Positions 8,393 to 15,969 of a stretch of DNA of 36,302 nt are shown here, piece after piece. The notes beneath the pieces were generated by a model that had not been told where the DNA came from, made no database searches, and saw only the letters and a program-made list of their open reading frames with translations. Every line of letters starts with the position of its first letter. Within the stretch, counting starts at the first letter, position 1. The stretch is taken from positions 1 to 36,302 of the forward strand of contig DIKT01000018.1 of NCBI GenBank assembly GCA_002424635.1, written 5' to 3'. The translations under genes and the position numbers were made by a program. Source of the stretch: Desulfobulbaceae bacterium UBA5611 (GTDB lineage: Bacteria > Desulfobacterota > Desulfobulbia > Desulfobulbales > Desulfocapsaceae).

Positions 8393-9174
8393 TATTCCAC
8401 CAGATGACTTTGATAAATTTTACCCATGGTATTCTCCACAAAATCAACAATATGCGGCTCCCGCGACCATTGCATGGCTTCAGGGCTGTCAAAAATATCA
8501 ATTTTGCCATTATTTAACACAATAACCTGATCGGCCAGATTAAAGACTTTGGGAATGTCGTGACTGACAATCACCGCTGTATAACCGACCTGCTCCTGGG
8601 TCCTGGCAAACAGGTCATAGATCTCCTGGGTCATGACCGGATCAAGGCCGGTGGTTGGTTCATCAAAAAGCATAATTTCAGGTTTCAACTGCATGGCCCG
8701 GGCCAGCCCTACCCTTTTGCGCATGCCGCCACTCAATTGGGCGGGAAACTTCTCCTCATGGCCATTCAATTCCAGCTGGGCCAAACTGGCCATGACCTGC
8801 TCCCGAATCTCTGCTTCCGATTTGGTGCTGCGCTCGCGCAGCGGCAAGGCTACATTTTCATAGACCGTCAAGGAATCAAAAAGAGCCGAGCCCTGAAACA
8901 ACACGCCAAAGCGGATGCGCAAACGTTCAAGCTGGCGGCCGCGGACCCCGGTCACATCTTCGCCTGCCACCAGAATCCGGCCGCTGTCGACCGGCATCAG
9001 GCCTAATATCAACTTCAGCAGGACACTTTTTCCCTGGCCGCTACCGCCGGCAATGACGGTCGTCTTTCCCACAGGAATGGTGAAACTGACATGATCCAGA
9101 ACGATCTGCCGGCCCCCATCTTGTTTCGCAAAGGACTTGACTACATCTCTGAATTCTATGGCAACGGCTTCCAT
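8392..9174 (-). CDS. mlaF: MlaF-like ABC transporter ATPase
   Basis: This is the ATP-hydrolysing subunit of the Mla phospholipid transporter, at the cytoplasmic face. Walker A is AGGSGQGKSVLLKLI, the signature is LSGGMRKRVGLARAM, and Walker B is PEIMLFDEPTTGLDP followed by VIVSHD. The LSGGMRKR form is typical of MlaF. I chose ATG at 9174 (MEAVAIEFRDVVKSF), giving about 260 residues. The same frame extends to a TTG at 9243, but that stretch has no domain content. A 100-base gap separates it from mlaE. Confidence 0.92.
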   Translation of the reverse strand: MEAVAIEFRDVVKSFAKQDGGRQIVLDHVSFTIPVGKTTVIAGGSGQGKSVLLKLILGLMPVDSGRILVAGEDVTGVRGRQLERLRIRFGVLFQGSALFDSLTVYENVALPLRERSTKSEAEIREQVMASLAQLELNGHEEKFPAQLSGGMRKRVGLARAMQLKPEIMLFDEPTTGLDPVMTQEIYDLFARTQEQVGYTAVIVSHDIPKVFNLADQVIVLNNGKIDIFDSPEAMQWSREPHIVDFVENTMGKIYQSHLVE

Positions 9175-9274
9175 TATGCGGTGATCCGAATAGTTATCAT
9201 AGTTAATATCATAGCAGCAGACGCCGCCTTGACCAGCCTGCAATATTGAGATGAGACAGTGATGGCGGCATAAT

Positions 9275-10078
9275 TCATAACAAAATTGCGGTCAACAGAT
9301 AGTCGAAGACCAGCACTGAAATAGACGAAAAAACCACGGCCTGAGTCGTCACCCGACTGACACTCTGGGCTCCGAAGCCGGCACCACGAATCTGATAGAC
9401 AAAATAGCCGCGGCCGGTGGAAATCCAGACCACCAGCAGGGCAAAGACAAAAGATTTGACCGTTCCCAACCAGATGTCATGATTAGTGACACTCGATTTC
9501 ATCCCCTCCAGATAACTGCCGGGATTGACCCCCATGAGATGGACCCCGGCCACATAACCGCCGGCAATGCCAACCACATCAAAAAGGGCGGTTAACAGAG
9601 GAATAGAGACCAAGGCCGCCAGAAATTTGGGGGTAATCAGATAACGAAAAGGATCAACGGCCATGCACTCAAGGGCATCGATCTGCTCTGAGATGCGCAT
9701 GATACCAAGCTCGGCGCACATCGCCGAACCAGCCCGTCCGGCCACCATAATGGCGGTCAACACCGGTCCGAGCTCCATGATCAGGGTCAGGGCCACCGCC
9801 GAGCCCAGCATGCCTTCGGCCCCGAACTTATTCAGTGAATAATAACCTTGTAAACCCAGGACCATGCCCGTGGAGGCCGCGGTAAAAAAAATTACCATGA
9901 CCGAGCCGGAGCCGATAAAATGCATCTGCCGCATAAATTCGGCAAAACGGAAGGGACGACTGAAGGCTCCTTTGCACGCCAGCCATAAATACAAACCCAT
10001 CCGCCCGATATCCTGGACAATATACAGAACGGTCTCGCCTAATTTTGCCACGCGGTTTCTTTGCATATTTTCCTTCAT
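9275..10078 (-). CDS. mlaE: MlaE-like ABC transporter permease
   Basis: This is the membrane permease of the Mla system (MlaE/YrbE family, 267 residues). It begins with an amphipathic stretch and has several hydrophobic segments. The core family block is LIMELGPVLTAIMVAGRAGSAMCAELGIMRISEQIDALECMAVDP, broken here as GRAGSAMCAELGIMRISEQ and IDALECMAVDPFRYLITPK, the most conserved part of the family. The gene is the first of mlaE-mlaF-mlaD and lies about 95 bases downstream of the promoter at 10173-10200. Start could be Met1 (10078) or Met5 (10066). Confidence 0.93.
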   Translation of the reverse strand: MKENMQRNRVAKLGETVLYIVQDIGRMGLYLWLACKGAFSRPFRFAEFMRQMHFIGSGSVMVIFFTAASTGMVLGLQGYYSLNKFGAEGMLGSAVALTLIMELGPVLTAIMVAGRAGSAMCAELGIMRISEQIDALECMAVDPFRYLITPKFLAALVSIPLLTALFDVVGIAGGYVAGVHLMGVNPGSYLEGMKSSVTNHDIWLGTVKSFVFALLVVWISTGRGYFVYQIRGAGFGAQSVSRVTTQAVVFSSISVLVFDYLLTAILL

Positions 10079-10172
10079 CCTACAGCCAACATGATCCAGC
10101 GTAACCAGCGATCTTTACCCAGTGAGCTACCAGCAGCAGTCTGCGACGGATAAGTTCTTCAATATTTACGTG

Positions 10173-10200
10173 ATAATAAAACAAGGCGGACGTTTGTCAA
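10173..10200 (-). promoter_or_regulatory. Sigma70-type promoter for mlaE (and probably mla-bio)
   Basis: Read on the minus strand, TTGACA (10195-10200) and TATTAT (10173-10178) are separated by 16 bases. The -35 matches fully and the -10 at 5/6 positions. It is the only convincing promoter seen before mlaE, and no other was noticed before bioB, so it may drive both gene sets. Confidence 0.6.
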
Positions 10201-10367
10201 ACATTTTCAATTTTGCCAGCAGTGATGATACCTTACATCAAGGCAGTTCGCACTCATCATTTCTCTGCATCCAGTTAAACCGGTCAACATATAACTGCAT
10301 GGATGCACAATCAAGATTATAGCTTACGTAGAAAGAAATCTCCTGATATAGCTGTTTTTTTTGCTGA

Positions 10368-10397
10368 TTGACAAACAAAACATCCCTGTGGTACATA
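10368..10397 (+). promoter_or_regulatory. Promoter of tRNA-Leu
   Basis: TTGACA at 10368-10373 fully matches the -35 consensus. TACATA at 10392-10397, 18 bases on, is a weak -10. The predicted start would fall just before the mature tRNA 5' end at 10407. Confidence 0.5.
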
Positions 10398-10406
10398 CAA
10401 ACGCAT

Positions 10407-10494
10407 GCCTGGATGGTGGAACTGGTAGACACCCGAGACTTAAAATCTCGTGGGCCTTGTGCCCGTGCGGGTTCGACTCCCGCTCTAGGCACCA
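10407..10494 (+). tRNA. tRNA-Leu, anticodon UAA
   Basis: The acceptor arms GCCTGGA and TCTAGGC pair over seven positions (one G-T), followed by an encoded ACCA. The anticodon stem CGAGA/TCTCG closes the loop CTTAAAA, giving anticodon TAA. A long variable arm (about TGGGCCTTGTGCCCG) marks it as class II, as expected for leucine. The T arm carries GTTCGACTC. It is 88 bases with CCA. It lies beside an AT-rich accessory island, but I found no repeat of its 3' end on the far side of the island. Confidence 0.95.
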
Positions 10495-10501
10495 TGTAGA
10501 T

Positions 10502-10538
10502 AAGGGGTTTCAGCAATTGCTGAAACCCCTTTCTTTTA
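10502..10538 (+). terminator. Rho-independent terminator after tRNA-Leu
   Basis: A perfect stem AAGGGGTTTCAGC/GCTGAAACCCCTT around AATT is followed by TCTTTT. It starts eight bases after the CCA end. It is symmetrical, so it may also act leftward. Confidence 0.85.
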
Positions 10539-10592
10539 TCTATGAGACTATTTGTGACCACCTTTTTCATGAACTAAGCTACAACAGCGTAT

Positions 10593-10654
10593 AAATAGGG
10601 TCGAATTAAAATCTCATTTATTACCAAATATCTAAATCGACCCTGACCCTATTT
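10593..10654. repeat. Nested inverted repeat at the left edge of the accessory island
   Basis: AAATAGGGTC (10593-10602) is perfectly complementary to GACCCTATTT (10645-10654). In addition AGGGTCGA (10597-10604) is complementary to TCGACCCT (10637-10644), so one left arm can pair with either of two right arms. The arrangement resembles palindromic REP-like elements. It lies just after the last island gene (10660), without a T-tract, so it is not an ordinary terminator. Confidence 0.6.
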
Positions 10655-10659
10655 AACTC

Positions 10660-11229
10660 CTAATTTTTCTTTCCTGATAGGAAAAAGGTTTCTGTCGTTT
10701 GTATTTTGTACGGTCTAATTGTATGACTTTGCTTGTCGTCCCAAATCCTGCACATAGAAAGTGGTAGCAATTTACGTTCATCGCTTGAATCAAAAGTAAA
10801 AAGTGTTTTTGTCGTTTTTCTTATAATTGTTGTCCAGTGCTCATAGTAGTCATCATTTGGGGCATTTTTACAATAAGCATAACCGATTATAGCGACCGCT
10901 TTGCTATTGTTGGCAAAATGTTCATCAAGAGCATCTTTGAAGTCTCCCAATGACACTGCCGCATTAGACCAAAATGGCCTGTGAATATCAACGGGATGTC
11001 CCTTGTCAATCAACACTTTCACAACATGGGCAAGCACTTCATTTAGCTTGTTACGATAAAGCCCTTTAATGAAATGAACCGGCTGTCCATTCTCGATATA
11101 ATGTTTTTTAATTTCATTAAAGATTTCATCAACTGGTAAATTGGGACATAAGATCGAAAGAGCATTTCCTATGGCATAAAATCCACATGCTCCATCTTGA
11201 GACCCTTGTTTTTGAGGCTTCAAATTCAT
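10660..11229 (-). CDS. Papain/C39-fold cysteine peptidase-like protein (unknown role)
   Basis: I do not recognise a named family. Numbered from ATG 11229 (189 residues), KQGSQDGACGFYAIGNAL places a candidate nucleophile Cys15 at the start of a helix, as in papain-fold and C39-like peptidases. EHWTTIIRKT gives candidate His131, and LFTFDSSDE gives candidate Asp147. Order and spacing fit a Cys-His-Asp triad. The start at 11229 has a good GAGGA seven bases upstream. A start at 11274 in the same frame, overlapping the previous stop by one base (TAATG), is possible and would add 15 residues. It is the last gene of the three-gene island operon. It could be a protease, a deamidase or a peptidase-like effector. 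AT-rich codon use separates it from the surrounding core genes. Confidence 0.6.
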   Translation of the reverse strand: MNLKPQKQGSQDGACGFYAIGNALSILCPNLPVDEIFNEIKKHYIENGQPVHFIKGLYRNKLNEVLAHVVKVLIDKGHPVDIHRPFWSNAAVSLGDFKDALDEHFANNSKAVAIIGYAYCKNAPNDDYYEHWTTIIRKTTKTLFTFDSSDERKLLPLSMCRIWDDKQSHTIRPYKIQTTETFFLSGKKN

Positions 11230-11273
11230 TTTTTTGTCCTCTTTTTTACTGTGACAAGTATAAACTTCTTTCA

Positions 11274-11744
11274 TTAATTGCCTGAAGTAGTTAAGAGGTT
11301 TTTCGCATTTTTAAATTTAACTTCAAATTCCTGGGGCTTAGCCCTTTCAAATACTCGTATTTGGTAATCATTGTCATCTGTGATAAGGAAAACATCGGTC
11401 GTATATAGTGTTCTGCTTTTTCCTCCACCATATTCATGTGATATTTTTGTCTGTCCTTTTACATCTGCAATTGCAGAAAGTGGTAAGATTTTTTTAAACA
11501 GCAAAAACCGGTAATACGAAATCTGGTCATTGTTATAGTCAAAATAAATCTTGGAAAAAGGTTGCACGTTCAACAGATAAAAAAGAACGGATGAGCTGAG
11601 AGCTATAAGAACATATGCCTCCAGCGTTGATTGATTCTTATATTCAGCCAGATTGATATTGAAATAGAATATAGCCATCAGCACTGAAAAACCAATGACA
11701 CTTCCAAGGCGTTGGAGTGTTGTACTTCGATCCATTACGAGCAT
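11274..11744 (-). CDS. Small two-transmembrane protein with a soluble C-terminal domain (unknown)
   Basis: I do not recognise the family. Counting from ATG 11744 (156 residues), two hydrophobic segments lie at about 13-30 (VIGFSVLMAIFYF) and 40-58 (AYVLIALSSSVLFYLL). A mostly beta-strand region of about 90 residues follows: SKIYFDYNNDQISYYRFLLF, then KKILPLSAIADVKG, and TTDVFLITDDNDYQIRVFER. The layout, two helices then a bacterial-PH-like or DUF-type strand-rich domain on the cytoplasmic side, is inferred. ATG 11744 has GGAG six to seven bases upstream; the frame also allows ATG 11756, which has none. It sits between the KAP NTPase gene (27-39 bases away) and the peptidase-like gene (overlap or 44 bases), so the three are probably one transcript. 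Confidence 0.6.
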   Translation of the reverse strand: MLVMDRSTTLQRLGSVIGFSVLMAIFYFNINLAEYKNQSTLEAYVLIALSSSVLFYLLNVQPFSKIYFDYNNDQISYYRFLLFKKILPLSAIADVKGQTKISHEYGGGKSRTLYTTDVFLITDDNDYQIRVFERAKPQEFEVKFKNAKNLLTTSGN

Positions 11745-11783
11745 ATTGCTCTCCATAGGAAACGGGGTTATTTAAATAAGCCA

Positions 11784-13586
11784 CTATTGGGCGTGGAATA
11801 AATCGAGTTTGAAAATTTTATCCACAGCATCAATAGCATCTGCTTCAAATTTATTGTAAAAATCCTCATGTTTCATTTTTTTATCATTATCTATTGCAGT
11901 AAAACAAACAATTCCATCCTCTTCTTCTGTATCCATATCGGGATAGATTTTTTTCAACTCATCAACTAATTGACAAGTTTCATTTGCTGATTTTTTATTT
12001 CCATATAAATATCCGCAACAATCTGTATCTTGAAATGTAAAACCTATCAATGCATATATCTTATTCTTTTTATCAAACCAAATTTGTCCTTCGACATGTG
12101 CGTACTCTACGCCATTTGATTGAGAAGGCTTGAAGTTATCAAATGATTTATTGGTCGAATTATCAATAAATTTCTCATTTATTTTTTTTGCTAATTTTAC
12201 CATAAATTTTTTGTTTTTTATGCGCAAATCATGATCAAATCCCTTTGTTTGCTTGCTATCTTCATGATCATCAACAGCCGTTATGGAAGCAATCTCCAGG
12301 GCTTTATTGATATGATTCTTCAGGTCATCTTCGCACGCATCCCTAAGTACGTTTAGAATTTCTATAATATTAAAGGCCCGTGCTTTCAGATAGGTGTCTT
12401 TTTGACAGATGAGGAAGAGTACCTTTTCCCATAATTCATCAGTGTATATGTTATCATTACGTACCACTGAAAGATCTTCTATATCATGTTGCTTTGCTAA
12501 CCTTTCATTCCATGAAAGAAAATCAGGGTTTTTGTTGAGAAGACGGAAAATGCTGGGATAGGAAATCTGTATACCGAGAAGGGCAAACAGGCAAAAATCA
12601 ACCAGAGGTTCTTTTCCCGCATCAGAAAGTTGGGATATTTTTGTCAGAAGGGAATAAGTGTTGATATATCTTTTTATGCTGCGTGGGTTGCCACCAACGG
12701 TTAAATTGACTAATTTCAGGTAGTTCTTGTCAAGCTCGTCATCAATACAAATGGTCAAGTTGAGTTCTTGAAATTTTTTCTTCAGCAATTTATCAATGTT
12801 ATATGCGCCTACCGGCATCGTGAAGGGCACTTGGATAATTTTATCAAAAAATGATCGGAACTCTCGTTCATTTTTATCTGTTTTTACGCCAAATTTCTTT
12901 TCCAGCCCCTTGATAACCACGTCATAATCGATGGCTAAAACAAAAATGCAGTTTGGAATATCAAATACATTTTTCAGTGCTTCTAATATTTCTACAGCGG
13001 AAGGAGGGTCAATTCGGTCAAGATCGTCCAGGAAGAATACAACTTTCTTGAACTTGTTTTTTGGGTCATCAATAAGTTTCTGAATGATTTCACTTATTTC
13101 TTTTTTTACATATGCGATATCGGTATAGGTAGTCGAATTACTTTCACCGTCAGTGGTAGCTTTTTTTATGTCAACGCCTGTCTGGTTCTTTATTGCTTGA
13201 TTTGCCAAACTGCTTAAAAATGATGATACCCTTTTAGCTTTTTCTGTAATGTCGCTGGAGAGCGTCCATTGATCACCACAGGATTCCTTGAGTTTTTCCA
13301 GCATCCCTCTTAAAACTGCAGGTGTTGTTTCCCCACTTTGTTTAAAAAGAGAATATTCCCAAGTATTTACCCAAGAAGAAGCTATTTCATGACCTGCTAA
13401 ATTTTCCCGAATTAGGTTCATCAAGCTGGTTTTACCCGTTCCCCACTCACCCTGGATGCCTACTGTTAAGGGGGTAGCGCTGTGTAAGATGAAATCGCTC
13501 AGCGCTTTTGCATAATTTTCTATTCCTAAAAGATTTTCCTGACTACAACTGATGGGCACGTCAGTAATTGAATTAAATTGTGACAT
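11784..13586 (-). CDS. KAP-family P-loop NTPase
   Basis: Numbered from ATG 13586 (600 residues). The N-terminal KAP NTPase domain runs to about 330: Walker A GEWGTGKTS (46-54, Lys52), SSWVNTWEYSLF (70-81, the aromatic W-x-W motif of the family), Walker B KVVFFLDDLDRIDPPSA (181-197), and NCIFVLAIDYDVVIKGLEKKFG. A helical region and a separate C-terminal domain (from about 510, IWFDKKNKIYALIGFTF) follow. Many KAP proteins carry membrane helices within the NTPase domain; I see none here, while the next gene encodes a two-TM protein. The start is set by AAGGA eight to nine bases upstream. The frame extends back to 13667, but only through a palindromic repeat. KAP NTPases occur in plasmids, phage-exclusion loci (PifA) and accessory islands. 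First gene of the island trio; AT-rich. Confidence 0.88.
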   Translation of the reverse strand: MSQFNSITDVPISCSQENLLGIENYAKALSDFILHSATPLTVGIQGEWGTGKTSLMNLIRENLAGHEIASSWVNTWEYSLFKQSGETTPAVLRGMLEKLKESCGDQWTLSSDITEKAKRVSSFLSSLANQAIKNQTGVDIKKATTDGESNSTTYTDIAYVKKEISEIIQKLIDDPKNKFKKVVFFLDDLDRIDPPSAVEILEALKNVFDIPNCIFVLAIDYDVVIKGLEKKFGVKTDKNEREFRSFFDKIIQVPFTMPVGAYNIDKLLKKKFQELNLTICIDDELDKNYLKLVNLTVGGNPRSIKRYINTYSLLTKISQLSDAGKEPLVDFCLFALLGIQISYPSIFRLLNKNPDFLSWNERLAKQHDIEDLSVVRNDNIYTDELWEKVLFLICQKDTYLKARAFNIIEILNVLRDACEDDLKNHINKALEIASITAVDDHEDSKQTKGFDHDLRIKNKKFMVKLAKKINEKFIDNSTNKSFDNFKPSQSNGVEYAHVEGQIWFDKKNKIYALIGFTFQDTDCCGYLYGNKKSANETCQLVDELKKIYPDMDTEEEDGIVCFTAIDNDKKMKHEDFYNKFEADAIDAVDKIFKLDLFHAQ

Positions 13587-13658
13587 TGCATTTATCCTTC
13601 TATTGTTTTTTGTTAATGTTTTTTTGAGATCAAAAGGTCGAAATACACCTAATATATG

Positions 13659-13701
13659 GGGACACACAATACCTAATTAAATTTTAAATAAATTGTGTCC
13701 C
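13659..13701. repeat. GGGACACA-type inverted repeat, right side of island
   Basis: GGGACACACAAT (13659-13670) faces ATTGTGTCCC (13692-13701). The arms match as GGGACACA-AT with a two-base difference. The 21-base AT-only centre makes it a REP-like palindrome. It lies in the upstream region of the KAP gene and might influence its transcription. Confidence 0.6.
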
Positions 13702-13765
13702 AGAATTTACTTTGATTGCCATATTTCCTTACAGATTCTTGTTTTTTTGTATTCTTATGGGAAAT

Positions 13766-13803
13766 GGGGACATCATTTACATTTAAAGTTTTGTGATGTC
13801 CCC
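13766..13803. repeat. GGGGACATCA inverted repeat overlapping the transposase remnant
   Basis: Perfect ten-base arms: GGGGACATCA at 13766-13775 and TGATGTCCCC at 13794-13803, with an 18-base AT-rich loop. It shares the GGGGACA core with the repeat 65 bases to its left. Its right arm overlaps the 3' end of the decayed transposase frame, which is the usual arrangement of palindromes around REP-associated transposase genes. Confidence 0.65.
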
Positions 13804-14040
13804 CAACATCTTTGCCGGATCTCTCTCCGCAGCCAGAAACGTCTCGCCTCTTTTTGCCGCCTGGGACACCGCTGCCGACCTATAGCCTAGCGTGGCGGCG
13901 ACATCCAGCCCTTTGAGCGCTCAAAGTAGCTGGCGCGATCTGCAGATAGGTGGCCACTCGTTGCACCAGTTCGGCGAGCGGCATACGATGATTGTTCTGC
14001 ACGGTGCTGAACGTGTTCAGCACTTGCTCGACAAAATGCC
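13783..14040 (-). pseudogene. Decayed C-terminal fragment of a REP-associated (Y1-type) transposase
   Basis: On the minus strand one frame reads HFVEQVLNTF, then HRMPLAELVQRVATYLQIAP and ends at TAG (13880-13882). From about 13890 the neighbouring frame continues with LGYRSAAVSQAAKRGETFL and ends at TAA (13783-13785). Together they resemble the C-terminal helical tail of Y1 transposases: the FVxxVL motif, the (E)LVxxVAxxxxIxPxxL helix and a final helix-turn-helix with AVSxAxKRGE. The catalytic N-terminal half (HUH, Tyr) is absent, and the two parts are out of frame, so it cannot be active. It begins directly after the macB stop codon. Family assignment is by eye. Confidence 0.6.
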
Positions 14041-14043
14041 CTC

Positions 14044-15252
14044 CTATTCATGCCGTAAGGCTTCAATAGGATCAAGACGCGCCGCTTTTCTGGCTGGAAA
14101 GAAACCGAAAATCACGCCGACTGCGGCTGAGAAAAGAAAAGAGATCACAATAATCCCGGGATTCAGGATAAAAGGTACCTTCAACAAATTAGCAAGCCCT
14201 ATGGAACCACTAATGGCGATGATTACGCCGATAAAACCTCCGAGAGAAGAGAGCGCCACGGCCTCCACCAGAAATTGCAGCAGGACTTCCCGCTCCATGG
14301 CGCCGATGGCCAGACGAATGCCGATTTCCCTGGTCCGTTCCGTGACCGAGACCAGCATGATATTCATGATGCCGATGCCGCCTACCAGCAAACTCACGGC
14401 CGCCACCGCTCCCAGCAGGGCGGTCAGGATCTGGGTGGTGCCGGTCAGCATCCGGGTAATCTCCTTCATATCCATCACCTGAAAATTATCGCCTTCAGTT
14501 TCGGAAATATGCCGGCGCTGCCGTAATAATTCCTCAATCTCACTCTTGGCCTGATCGGTCGAACCGCCTTCCACCACCGACACCTGAATCAGGCTGATAT
14601 CCTGATTACCGGCAATCCGCCGTTGCAGAGTCCGCAGGGGCAATAATACCAGATCATCCTGATCGCTGCCAAAGGTGGATTGTCCCTTGGCCTCCAGCAC
14701 GCCAATCACCTGACAGGAGAAGGTGCCTATCCGCATCTGGCTGCCGATTGGATCCTGGTTACCGAAAAGCTCACTGCGCACCGTTTGTCCTAACAGACAG
14801 ACCGCTTTGCCGGAACGCAGTTCGCTTTCCAGAAATTGGCGGCCATCCTCAATCGTCCAGTTGCGGACTTTGAAAAATTCGTTATCAACGCCGGTGGCCA
14901 GGGTCGACCAGTTCTTATTACCATAGACAACCACCAGCCGTTGTGAGGCCGAGGGGGCCATCGCCGTGATGGTCGGCACCTCCCGATAAATGGCCTCGGC
15001 ATCAGCCAGATTAAACGGGGGGGCCGGTACTGCCGCTCCTCCGCCCATCCGCTGGCCGACCCGGACCATGAGCAGATTACTGCCCAGACTGGAGATCTGC
15101 TCGCTCACCTGGGCCGTGGCGCCGCCGCCGATGGTCACCATGATGATGACGGCCGCCACGCCGATAACAATGCCCAGGATGGTCAAAAAAGAACGCATCA
15201 CATTGCGTCTGATCTCCCGCAGGGCCAGCAGCAGACTATTAACAAACATCAA
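14044..15252 (-). CDS. macB: MacB-type ABC transporter permease (FtsX family)
   Basis: This is an inner-membrane permease of a MacAB-like tripartite system. 402 residues. First TM near 18-42 (SFLTILGIVIGVAAVIIMVTIGGG, broken as ILGIVIGVAAVIIMVTIGGG), then a large periplasmic MacB_PCD domain, then three TMs in the C-terminal FtsX domain: LLGAVAAVSLLVGGIGIMNI, VTERTREIGIRLAIGAMERE (loop) and IVISFLFSAAVGVIFGFFPA. The end RKAARLDPIEALRHE is the family hallmark. ATP-binding is encoded by the separate upstream gene, with which it overlaps by four bases (stop/start). No TolC-like gene is present. Start could be Met1 or Met2. Confidence 0.93.
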   Translation of the reverse strand: MMFVNSLLLALREIRRNVMRSFLTILGIVIGVAAVIIMVTIGGGATAQVSEQISSLGSNLLMVRVGQRMGGGAAVPAPPFNLADAEAIYREVPTITAMAPSASQRLVVVYGNKNWSTLATGVDNEFFKVRNWTIEDGRQFLESELRSGKAVCLLGQTVRSELFGNQDPIGSQMRIGTFSCQVIGVLEAKGQSTFGSDQDDLVLLPLRTLQRRIAGNQDISLIQVSVVEGGSTDQAKSEIEELLRQRRHISETEGDNFQVMDMKEITRMLTGTTQILTALLGAVAAVSLLVGGIGIMNIMLVSVTERTREIGIRLAIGAMEREVLLQFLVEAVALSSLGGFIGVIIAISGSIGLANLLKVPFILNPGIIVISFLFSAAVGVIFGFFPARKAARLDPIEALRHE

Positions 15253-15968
15253 CCATCCTCCCCATTCCGGTCATCAGTGGCAATCAGACCATCTCGAAAG
15301 TGGATTACCCGCCGGGCAAAATGGACCATTTCAGCCTCGTGGGTCACCATAATGATGGTGACCCCCATCTCCTGGTTAAAAGTAGTCAGCAGTTCCATAA
15401 TTTCCATACTGCGGGCGGTATCCAGATTACCGGTCGGTTCATCAGCCAGCAATACCGCCGGCTGACTGACAATAGCCCGGGCAATGGCGACCCGTTGCTG
15501 CTGCCCACCGGAAAGCTCACCGGGCGTATGCCGCTCCCAGCCTGACAAGCCGACTGCTGCCAGGGCCTGTCGGGCCAGTTGATGCCGTTCCGCCGCCTTG
15601 ATCCCCCGATAGATCAGGGGCAATTCAACATTTTCCAGGGCCGAGGTCCGTTTGAGCAGATTAAAACCTTGAAAGACAAAACCCAGATGCTCACGGCGCA
15701 GCAAGGCCCTTTGATTTCTGTTCATCGAGCCGACCGGGGCATTGTTAAAGAGATATTGTCCGGCCGTGGGGGTATCAAGGCAGCCGATAATATTCATGAC
15801 CGTGGATTTACCGGAACCGCTGGGCCCCATTACAGCAACAAATTCACCTTTCTTAATCTCCATATCAATACCGCGCAGAGCCGGCATGGCCGCCCCGCCC
15901 CGGCCATAAACCTTGGTAACGCCCTGCAGCTTAATCAACGACAAAGGCTCTTTCTGGGCTGCGGTCAT
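15249..15968 (-). CDS. MacB/LolD-type ABC transporter ATPase
   Basis: This is the nucleotide-binding subunit paired with the downstream permease. Walker A GPSGSGKSTVMNIIG, Q-loop FVFQGFNLL, signature LSGGQQQRVAIARAI, Walker B AVLLADEPTGNLD, and switch His in IIMVTHEAEM. I chose ATG 15968 (MTAAQKEPLSLIKLQGVTKVYG, about 239 residues): it begins one base after the macA stop and has AGAGG upstream. The frame runs back to 16040, but that part lies inside macA. In E. coli MacB the ATPase and permease are one chain; here they are two. Confidence 0.94.
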   Translation of the reverse strand: MTAAQKEPLSLIKLQGVTKVYGRGGAAMPALRGIDMEIKKGEFVAVMGPSGSGKSTVMNIIGCLDTPTAGQYLFNNAPVGSMNRNQRALLRREHLGFVFQGFNLLKRTSALENVELPLIYRGIKAAERHQLARQALAAVGLSGWERHTPGELSGGQQQRVAIARAIVSQPAVLLADEPTGNLDTARSMEIMELLTTFNQEMGVTIIMVTHEAEMVHFARRVIHFRDGLIATDDRNGEDG

Positions 15969-15969
15969 G

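Larger units (their letters stand above)
10079..10406. other. Divergent promoter region between mlaE and tRNA-Leu
   Basis: This gene-free stretch holds the leftward mlaE promoter (10173-10200) and the rightward tRNA-Leu promoter (10368-10397). Short open frames here contain no recognisable domain and overlap the tRNA. I see nothing else in it. Confidence 0.6.

Noticed and set aside
10238..10570. 110-residue minus-strand open frame over tRNA-Leu
   Set aside because: It runs straight through the tRNA gene and its terminator.
13587..13667. Upstream extension of the KAP NTPase reading frame
   Set aside because: It would encode the palindromic repeat, and a good ribosome-binding site sits before ATG 13586.
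10407..14040. Island integrated site-specifically at tRNA-Leu
   Set aside because: No integrase and no repeat of the tRNA 3' end were found on the far side; the palindromes point to a different route.
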